Below are positions 20,601-24,176 of a DNA stretch of 24,176 bases, in pieces. Every line of letters starts with the position of its first letter. Within the stretch, counting starts at the first letter, position 1. The notes beneath the pieces are model-generated. The model ran no database searches. It worked only from the letters and a program-made list of their open reading frames with translations, and was not told where the DNA came from. Source of the stretch: Apostichopus leukothele (lineage: Eukaryota; Echinodermata; Holothuroidea; Aspidochirotida; Stichopodidae); assembly GCA_010014835.2 (NCBI GenBank), contig JAAAKB020021908.1:1-24176 (forward strand). The letters run 5' to 3'. The position numbers were made by a program, and so were the translations under genes.

Positions 20601-23446
20601 AGTTTGACTTAAGTCACATTGATAAAGGATATTAACAAGTAACCCTAAATCTCATCTGATTAGTCAACTTGTAACAAAGAAAGGTTAAGTTAATACACTT
20701 CATTACCGGGGCTAACAGGGCTAACAAACTTTCATTTCAGCAAGTATAACTTATCCTACAAAAATGATAGTGCATAATTAATTATACACAGTTCACTGAT
20801 TATCAATGCAATTTAACAAGTAGTGAATATAGTAAAGGGACACAAGTCCTTGTACACAAAAGCAGACAGAAAAAAGGCATTATTACCTCAAAAAGATATA
20901 GTCCTATAGTTCTATAGTATCAAGGCCAAGCTTAGAGTGAGATATTTTGTATTCACAGTTGTGTGCAAAGTCTGTACACATTCCTGTGTATTGTATCAAG
21001 GCAAAGCTTAGAGTGAGATCTGATCGATTCTGCCGCACTGACTTCACATCTCGACATAGAGTCCGTGTTAGATTCAAATTTCTGGCAGGACAGGCCAACA
21101 TTTCAAGCACCAAAATGATATGACCGAAAAAAGGACTGGATCCCATTTTCACTTAAAAATTACTTTAAATCAATTCTAAAGTGCAGAACAATCTCATAAA
21201 TGAAATAAAATCCAACGTTAATACGTTAATTTCTGAATGCAAATTTCAATATTTATCGGTTGTTAAAACAGCAAATTTTGTTTTCCGGAAAAATGTAGCA
21301 AAATCATAATGAATGACTAATATGCACACTGTTAGGAGAGATATGTCAATTTTGTGAATGGTACACCAGCTTTTGACCAGTAAAACTTAACATCAAGGTG
21401 AATCATAGACCTACCATTATTTTGTTTTTATTCCACTATCTCCATTTAGTTACAATACCATCTGAATTTGTCTGCCGGAAAACCTCCAAGGCTGATTTTG
21501 GTTTGTTTCATAACTTTCATCAACTACCGTCCTAATGTTTTCATACACAGTGGTCCAATCCAAATTTGTTGTTTCCAAAAATGAAATTTCCCTTTTCACA
21601 ACCCATTCAGGAAGTTACCTCACTTGGTATGTTCCAATCCTTTTCCCGATAGTAAGACTTCATATGCAATGTATATTAAACCGGAAAGCCAGGTGGCTTT
21701 GTGATCCCTTGCAAATTTGCTCAAATTTCCACATCTCTGACTAATGTAGAGCAAGTGAGTTCAACTAGTCCAAGAATTACGTGAGAACCAGAAAAGATCA
21801 GGGATATCCAGCTCTTATTTATAAATAGCAATCACTTGTGGGCATCAACCAATTAATTCACTGGGAAGGATCTACAGTATAGAAATTTCATTCCAAAATG
21901 TTTCAATATCCAAAAAGAATAGTAATCCTATGTGAAATATAGACACATGGAGTTAGCATATTTACAAGGATTACATGTACATTGACACATACATGTGAAC
22001 CTCATGTGACCTTTGACCTCTACCAATTTCAATATGGTTCTTGTATTCATCACGCTGGATCTATGTATCAAGTATGAAGTTCAACAAAGATGTACTTTTT
22101 GTGTTATCGTGTTTACAAAGTTTTCAGACTTTGTCCTCTATTGACCTCAAATAAAATTTGACCTTCACAAAAAAGAAGAGAGTCCTTCTACATAATAAGA
22201 TGGATCCACATACTATGTACCAAGTTAATCCACCTGGAAATTTTAGAGTTACGGTGTTTACAATCAAGTGTCACTTACACACACGCACGAACACAGGCGA
22301 TAACCATGAAATAGATTCCTTTTTTGTCTCTGGCAAGGAATAAAATATCATGCTGTTTTTACAGCCTTCACATATAAAAAATGTTTCACTCAACTGTTGC
22401 ACAGACAAATATGATCTATTGGACCACTAGGCCAAATAACTGCGAACATTTAGGCAACTTTCCAACAATCGAATTAAGCACTACATGGTATTAACGCACA
22501 TGCCATGTTATTTGGTTTCATTGCATTTCATTTATCCGTTTTACCACAAAAATATACACATACCGCACTGATTTTAAATGTTAAATATCATAGTAGTAAA
22601 AGGAAGTGTTTCAGGTTGCCTTAAGGCTTAATAAAGTAGAACAAGTGATTGAAAAGAAAATAAAGAATATTAAAAAGCAAAAAAAAGATAGAAAACAAGA
22701 ACCTTTTATCTACAGTACCCCTCAAGGGCAGACAGAACAGGCATAATTGTGAAACAGAGATACTAGCTGCCTATATAAATTACAAACTGAAAAGTGTCCA
22801 AACTCATAACATCAGTGATGAAAATGATGGTTGAGATACTATTACATGATGGTCAACTAACAATTCAATGGTGGCTTCCGTCGAATGTCACAACCAAGTA
22901 AACAAATAACTGGTTTTGTGTACAAGCACATGATGAAACCAAAGCAAACATCACAATCACTACACAATAAAAGTTGAAATTCAACAGCAAGGTTTATGCT
23001 CAATGAGGACAGAAGATGCAAGAATGCTTGCAGACAATTGGTAAACAACTATACAATCACCAGAAAAACACTGTTGACTAAATTTTGCAAAAAAAACAGT
23101 TTCTGACAATGTAGCAATGCATCAAAAGTTCAGAACTCTTAGCCTTTGATTTGTTGTCAAAGGATCTAGATGTAAGTTTGAAGACTTTATGTTCGTGGCT
23201 AAATTCTTCAGTTGCCCACTATCCTAAGTCTTCTTTACCTTGTACAGGAAAGTTTACAAGCTTAAGATTTCATTTCAACTCATAAGTAGGTAAAGAGCAA
23301 ATGTGTTAATATTTCCACAACAAAATAAACATCTCTGTACTTAACTTATATGTGTATGCTTACCATCTCTTCTTGTAGGTCTTTAGAATTCCTTTTTCCC
23401 CAAGCTTTTCCAGATATCCGCAAAGTTTGAATGAATCAGTTGTATG
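5515..23446 (-). CDS. TBC1D2B: TBC1D2/TBC1D2B-like gene, 5' part (PH domain and linker), seven exons
   Basis: Known of the family: TBC1D2 and TBC1D2B are Rab GTPase-activating proteins with an N-terminal PH domain, a coiled coil and a C-terminal TBC domain, acting on endosomal and lysosomal trafficking. Seen: seven GT-AG exons (83, 69, 75, 73, 69, 64 and 121 nt) join into 184 codons plus 2 nt with no stop and matching phases (2, 2, 2, 0, 0, 1, 2). Counting from the first visible residue, PH strand 1 is KLCGYLEKLG (7-16), the basic turn and strand 2 is YKKRWFVFD (24-32), and the C-terminal helix carries the invariant Trp95 in MYWLQELQ (93-100). The linker has GLVSTK, VGEEAA and ISFNSLKNP, which I align from memory with human GLVARD, VGEQAA and INFYSLKQ. 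Introns are about 8.0, 1.9, 3.1, 1.4, 1.5 and 1.6 kb. The start codon, coiled coil and TBC domain are not visible. TBC1D2 versus TBC1D2B cannot be settled here. Confidence 0.82.
5722..6248. repeat. 88-bp tandem array, six copies
   Basis: The units begin GAGTCAGCTTGCCTGT(C/G)TGT at 5722, 5809, 5897, 5985, 6073 and 6161 (as CAGTC in the last), with 87- to 88-bp spacing. The middle four copies are almost identical and the outer two are the most diverged. The array lies in the intron just upstream of the exon at 5635-5515. Confidence 0.93.
6324..6347. repeat. small perfect hairpin
   Basis: ATTGATGTAG and CTACATCAAT are exact inverted copies around the loop GATT. No T-run follows and no role is evident. 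Confidence 0.6.
6505..6790 (-). mobile_element. tRNA-derived SINE, copy 1
   Basis: On the minus strand a tRNA-like head carries a Pol III B-box GGTTCGATCC (6732-6723). It is followed by a body with TTTTTCCATCTGAAATGG (6673-6656), a GCCACCCAACATGAAAG segment and a short ATTATTATT tail near 6510. The same body occurs at 17775-17802 downstream of another B-box, which defines a family. It sits in an intron of the TBC1D2-like gene, in the gene's orientation. Confidence 0.7.
7178..7209. repeat. 10-bp direct repeat x3 over a splice donor
   Basis: AAGCATACAT is repeated twice and followed by AAGCATACC. On the gene's strand this reads GTATGCTTAT repeats starting exactly at the donor of the exon ending at 7208. 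Donor-like GTATGC therefore recurs 10 and 20 bases into the intron. Confidence 0.85.
7208..7271 (-). CDS. TBC1D2B: TBC1D2-like exon: second linker segment
   Basis: The acceptor ATTTCAG precedes 7271 and the donor GTATGC follows 7208. In phase 0 the 64 nt give EPSTGLVSTKKMKEKGGDPW and A, then one carried G. STGLVSTK is comparable to KGLVARD at the same place in human TBC1D2B. A second frame is also open (AKHRSRQYQEDEGEGRGSVG). The donor sits in a 10-bp direct repeat, so the bases GTATGCTTAT recur just downstream. Confidence 0.75.
7272..7800. other. intron sequence left of the minisatellite
   Basis: AT-rich, with no exon or repeat recognised apart from T-run 7406-7415. In the alternative frame of the exon at 7271, sequence stays open back to an ATG at 7377-7375 (MLILLESVLFLLTETEQ). 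Confidence 0.4.
7801..8350. repeat. 50-bp minisatellite, eleven copies without length change
   Basis: Eleven consecutive units start every 50 bases from 7801, with the pattern GTAATGTACAGGACACATAC / TACACAATGTTATGTACGGA / ACACAAGAAT. They vary only by substitutions. Each unit contains two related parts of about 28 and 22 bp (ATGTACrGrACACA in each), so an older dimer was amplified. The long open frames here (for example 7786-8154) are a by-product. The array is in the intron between exons 8793-8725 and 7271-7208. Confidence 0.95.
8725..8793 (-). CDS. TBC1D2B: TBC1D2-like exon: first linker segment
   Basis: The acceptor TTACACAG precedes 8793 and the donor GTAAGT follows 8725. The 69 nt are in phase 0 throughout and encode ERRKCFSQLRTSLARDSTKR and SSV. 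In human paralogues the PH helix is likewise followed directly by a basic, aromatic stretch (QKRWEYCNSL). One alternative frame ends at a TAG and another has no family resemblance. Confidence 0.78.
8794..10166. other. intron sequence, nothing recognised
   Basis: No exon, tandem array or transposon signature was identified apart from a T-run near 8989 and a purine run (GGAGGGCGAGGAGGGGGGTG at 10009-10028, continuing in G to 10036) able to form a quadruplex. Confidence 0.45.
10167..10239 (-). CDS. TBC1D2B: TBC1D2-like exon: C-terminal PH helix
   Basis: The acceptor TTACACAG precedes 10239 and the donor GTATTG follows 10167. After completing Thr it encodes VEGRVYQLQAEDYHTKMYWL then QELQ, ending in phase 0. 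YWLQELQ is identical to my recollection of the human TBC1D2B PH helix, and its Trp is the most conserved residue of PH domains. The other frames give weaker sequence. Confidence 0.88.
10240..10770. other. intron sequence, nothing recognised
   Basis: AT-rich without coding potential, repeats or element ends that I can identify. Confidence 0.4.
10778..10835 (+). mobile_element. hAT-like end fragment (GCACCGAT motif)
   Basis: GTGTAGCACCGATTATAGGC followed by GGTATCGTCCGATATTGGC resembles the TGCACCGATA-rich ends of non-autonomous hAT elements in animal genomes. No partner end was found within several hundred bases. A similar motif in the opposite orientation is at 13198-13228. Confidence 0.35.
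10840..12055. other. intron sequence with a long G-run
   Basis: No exon is supported. A run of about 12 G follows TTTTTGTTTTT near 11852. The open frame at 11632-11883 has no family resemblance and no convincing splice context. Confidence 0.4.
12095..12375. other. GC-rich, CpG-bearing island of unknown origin
   Basis: This stretch is clearly richer in GC and CpG (GGAATCGCGCGCCCTAATGC at 12180-12199; AGCGCCCTCTGTAG near 12333) than the AT-rich intron around it. A 110-codon minus-strand frame crosses it but matches nothing I know. It could be a foreign insertion such as a MITE (the GCGCCCTCT motif occurs in many), or a regulatory island. Confidence 0.4.
13136..13232 (-). mobile_element. hAT-like end fragment, opposite orientation
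   Basis: On the minus strand: TATCGTTGCACCGATATCCA, then CACCGATATCTG and CCAATATGGGCTGATAC. TTGCACCGATA with nested CGATA repeats is typical of hAT-type termini. It is 2.4 kb from the fragment at 10778 and faces it; whether they are two ends of one decayed element is unknown. Confidence 0.38.
13312..13386 (-). CDS. TBC1D2B: TBC1D2-like exon: middle of PH domain
   Basis: The acceptor GAACAG precedes 13386 and the donor GTAAGT follows 13312. The 75 nt complete Gly, encode SISIANATFSYNPAMAERPG and NFSI, then carry AC to a Thr. SI-I--A-FSYNP corresponds to the (L/I)D(I/L)--A-F segment after the second PH hairpin in TBC1D2 and TBC1D2B. Confidence 0.85.
13387..14105. other. intron sequence, nothing recognised
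   Basis: No splice-bounded exon was found. Overlapping short open frames on both strands (13513-14102) lack any family signature. Confidence 0.4.
14108..14222. repeat. GTAC/ATGTAC-rich self-complementary stretch
   Basis: TGTACAGTATGTACACGTAC and GTATGTATGTACATGTACAC are dense in overlapping palindromes (TGTACA, GTACACGTAC, TACGTA-like). This keeps three reading frames open by chance and allows strong local secondary structure. Confidence 0.55.
14458..14507. repeat. paired 13-bp and 15-bp duplications
   Basis: TTGAAAGTGTTGA occurs twice in a row, followed directly by TTGATCAATTGG twice. Confidence 0.8.
14982..15090. repeat. 21- to 22-bp tandem repeat, five copies
   Basis: GGCAC recurs at 14984, 15006, 15027, 15048 and 15070. 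Each is followed by CAA/CGA, then AATGTAA-like sequence and a purine run. Units are diverged, suggesting an old array. Confidence 0.8.
15310..15378 (-). CDS. TBC1D2B: TBC1D2-like exon: PH strands 2 to 4
   Basis: The acceptor CTGCAG precedes 15378 and the donor GTGAGT follows 15310. One base completes Trp from the previous exon, then comes FVFDNQRCMLCYYRS and HEFLVPI, and GG is carried over to Gly. This matches the family pattern RW-F-x-x-D-x-R-x-C-x-L-x-Y-Y at the second and third PH strands. Confidence 0.85.
15379..16635. other. intron sequence, nothing recognised
   Basis: AT-rich, with scattered AATATTA stretches. No exon, array or transposon signature was identified. Confidence 0.4.
16739..16822. 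repeat. 12-bp minisatellite (CAGCTGGGTAAT) x7
   Basis: Seven perfect copies in a row. Each contains the E-box palindrome CAGCTG. A C-rich tract (16684-16720) precedes it. In translation it yields QLGN or DYPA repeats, but only because 12 is a multiple of 3. Confidence 0.97.
17102..17542 (-). CDS. unidentified 146-codon ORF inside the first visible TBC1D2-like intron
   Basis: An uninterrupted minus-strand frame begins ESIAKDVSLRGREHCN, is rich in hydrophobic and aromatic residues (TKVWRTIQFWAIMKQLVW near the end), and stops after ESVKF. The frame is also open upstream to an AACAG at about 17564 that could be a splice acceptor (FIAWLLVESIAK...), so it could be a terminal exon. No Met lies near the start; the first codon of the stated span is GTG. 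I recognise no family. It could be an exon of an unknown gene, a decayed transposon gene or chance. It is one of the longest open frames in the window, and its composition looks protein-like. Confidence 0.3.
   Translation of the reverse strand: MESIAKDVSLRGREHCNIIPISRVFTKLAPCKLSWILSDRQGFSLADALIWQPMPDNNSEWTLLTPDDRNKSMPTSLYISPVLRLHCTSFLQILFNEVTTIETTDEPYQRFTKVWRTIQFWAIMKQLVWSQFLRAHSLFQQESVKF
17690..17810 (+). mobile_element. tRNA-derived SINE, copy 2
   Basis: A perfect Pol III B-box GGTTCAAGCCC (17731-17741) follows a weak tRNA-like head. The body TTTTTCCATCTGAAATGG (17775-17792) and CTTCTAAAT match the minus-strand copy at 6646-6673. The sequence then passes directly into a TTTGACCT-type repeat rather than the tail seen in copy 1. 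Confidence 0.68.
17811..17960 (+). repeat. TTTGACCT-type dispersed repeat, copy A
   Basis: TTGACCTC..TTTGACCTCCACCAATTTC, GGATCCATAAACCAAGTCTGAA and TTGTGTTATTGTGT(AA)AC(A) recur in order at 22012-22120. It abuts SINE copy 2, so it may be the tail of a composite element. Confidence 0.65.
18200..19020 (-). mobile_element. LINE 3' end (CR1/L2-like non-LTR retrotransposon)
   Basis: On the minus strand the C-terminus of ORF2 can be followed: IWTIHYTVKPYLPCSVVINK, then LIIQPIFKKFNNFNVHDIIK, FMFQTSQSILLSPFSDF, VQIHHSS, NIRFTGSDTWNAI and PSISSVKRNFMTYLFRDYL. The order (IWG-like, DPLFK-like, IHxYNTR-like, FTGPxxWNxIP-like, FKRxxxxYL) is that of CR1/L2/jockey-type LINEs. An in-frame TAA lies at 18719-18717 and one frameshift near 18675, so the copy is dead. 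The ORF ends near 18551. A 350-bp 3' UTR follows and closes with an AATAAAGTTGAATTGAATTG tail at 18210-18235. The 5' part is absent, as usual for truncated LINEs. Confidence 0.78.
19025..20375. other. intron sequence, nothing recognised
   Basis: AT-rich, with no exon or array. The short frames at 19430-19667 on both strands are mutual shadows without family signatures. Confidence 0.4.
20381..20545. repeat. 41- to 45-bp tandem repeat, four copies
   Basis: AATGTCCACAGTAAAATGCA starts at 20381 and 20426, with diverged starts at 20469 and 20510. Each is followed by ATGAAACAC. Spacing shrinks from 45 to 43 to 41 by small indels. Confidence 0.88.
20918..21019. repeat. 26-bp direct repeat 76 bp apart
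   Basis: TATCAAGGCCAAGCTTAGAG and its GTGAGAT extension at 20918 recur at 20994 with one mismatch. Confidence 0.8.
21025..21995. other. intron sequence, nothing recognised
   Basis: No exon or array was found. Open frames at 20904-21152 and 21535-21744 have no supporting signature. Confidence 0.4.
22000..22340 (+). repeat. TTTGACCT-type repeat, copy B, two monomers
   Basis: Monomer 1 runs from GTGACCTTTGACCTC (22006) to TTGTGTTATCGTGTTTACAA (about 22119). Monomer 2 runs from TTTGACCTTCACAAAAAAG (about 22155) to GTTACGGTGTTTACAA (about 22262). Both carry GGATC(T/C)A then CAAGT in the middle. The end is a CACACACGCACGAACACAGG stretch and a GGCAAGGAATAAAA terminus. Related units are common in echinoderm genomes, to my recollection. 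Confidence 0.7.
22350..23363. other. intron sequence, nothing recognised
   Basis: AT-rich with an A-rich stretch near 22650-22700. No exon or repeat was identified before the donor at 23363. Confidence 0.4.
23364..23446 (-). CDS. TBC1D2B: TBC1D2-like exon: start of PH domain
   Basis: The acceptor TTTTCAG precedes 23446 and the donor GTAAGC follows 23364. The 83 nt start in phase 0 and end with TG, completed to Trp by the next exon. The encoded HTTDSFKLCGYLEKLGEKGI is followed by LKTYKKR(W). LCGYL-K-G-KG-(L/I)-(K/R)-x-Y/W-x-x-RW is the signature of PH strands 1 and 2 in TBC1D2-family proteins. Because the reading starts inside a codon run with no Met, at least one exon lies upstream. Confidence 0.85.
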
Positions 23447-24170
23447 CTGAAAAATAACAACTTATCATGAAATCATGCATACAACTTCAGAAACATCCGG
23501 CTAGCTGATGTTACACAACAATTAGAAGTTTCAATGGCCACTTTGGGTAGGACCAGCGCAGAGACTACCTATCGATTAAGAAATGAACACATGGGAATCT
23601 GTGTGTGGTAACTTCATAAATTAAATATGTATAACTTGACAAATCTTGCTTTAATACATTAAATTTTAATAAGCCACAGTTTGAATTTTTTGAAGCCCAA
23701 ATGTTGGCTGATGTTTGTCCTCGGGAGGAGTGAAAGAGGAGGGTTGTTCCCTCCCCACCCCCCCCTCCCCCAGGTGTGCTACATGTTATCGAGAGTGTCT
23801 CATTGCGCAAACATTCTATGCATCCAGTGTACCATCGGAGAAGTTTGTGTGGTGCAAAGAGCTTGCGTTATTTGCAATCTGATAATATCCAGGACAATGA
23901 GTTACGCAGCCAGCTGTGCTGCCTGTATTGTAGAACTGTTAGTGCATTACAGTGACAGCCTGTTTATGTAGGAGCAAGACGTACTATGCACTTCTGTACT
24001 ACACATGCTCTTGTGCAGGCCTACTACTAGTATAGTCAGTATTGCTAATTTCGGAACACTGCCAATTTCGGACACCCCTAAGAAATGCACGATTTCATCA
24101 TGACAACCTACAGGAAGAGCCAAATTTCACCAAAAAGTACGAAATGACCCGTGTGCAAGTAAATACTTAC
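23447..24170. other. intron between the right-edge exon and the first PH exon
   Basis: It holds a C-rich tract (23749-23771) and, near 24041-24080, AATTTCGGAACACTGCCAAT followed by TTTCGGACACCCCTAA. This is a short repeated motif (AATTTCGGAmAC twice) that may be the end of a small DNA element. The 96-codon plus frame at 23681-23971 is unsupported. Confidence 0.4.
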
Positions 24171-24176
24171 ATATTT
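24171..24176 (-). CDS. possible 3' end of the preceding TBC1D2-like exon
   Basis: On the minus strand the last six bases read AAATAT, followed at once by a perfect GTAAGT donor (24170-24165). In phase 0 this gives Lys-Tyr, which would join in frame to the exon starting at 23446. Only six bases are visible, so this rests on the donor consensus and the phase match alone. Confidence 0.3.

Noticed and set aside
23681-23971. Cys-rich 96-codon plus-strand ORF
   Set aside because: Its start crosses a C-rich low-complexity tract. The Cys spacing fits no family I know, and it is antisense to the gene's intron.

Overview
The window looks like intron-rich, AT-rich nuclear DNA from a marine invertebrate. 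There are no operons, Shine-Dalgarno sites or long intact genes. Short exons of 64 to 166 bp sit between GT-AG introns of 1.4 to 8 kb, amid SINE, LINE and retroelement debris and many minisatellites. A dispersed repeat built around 'TTTGACCT' resembles families I associate with echinoderm (especially sea cucumber) assemblies. That is recollection, not a search, so I offer 'probably echinoderm' with moderate confidence.

The main gene lies on the minus strand. Seven exons (23446-23364, 15378-15310, 13386-13312, 10239-10167, 8793-8725, 7271-7208, 5635-5515) join with consistent phases and consensus splice sites into 184 codons without a stop. They encode a complete PH domain (LCGYLEKLG...YKKRW...FVFDNQRC...YWLQELQ) and a linker, and both match the N-terminus of TBC1D2/TBC1D2B (Armus-type Rab GTPase-activating proteins). 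An earlier exon may just touch the right edge (24171-24176). The coiled-coil and TBC domains were not found and should lie left of the window if the gene is intact.

At the far left, also on the minus strand, is one clear ankyrin-repeat exon (1205-1040, TPLHIAASTGKYDITEKLVQ...). Its reading frame does not continue the TBC1D2-like frame by direct splicing. It may belong to a neighbouring or nested ankyrin gene, or be linked through an unseen exon. An alternative frame of the last two TBC1D2-like exons does splice in phase onto it. This is the most puzzling feature of the window.

Repeats, left to right: a 118-bp duplication (1443-1640), an AAT microsatellite (2284-2327), two palindromes sharing one core (3131-3170, 3272-3310), a 154-bp duplication (3396-3635), a DIRS-like reverse-transcriptase fossil (4912-5190), an 88-bp tandem array (5722-6248), a tRNA-derived SINE (6505-6790, minus), an 11-copy 50-bp minisatellite without indels (7801-8350), hAT-like end fragments (10778-10835, 13136-13232), a 12-bp x 7 minisatellite (16739-16822), a second SINE joined to a TTTGACCT repeat (17690-17960), a LINE 3' end (18200-19020, minus) and two more TTTGACCT monomers (22000-22340). 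A 146-codon minus-strand ORF (17542-17102) in the first intron is unidentified.
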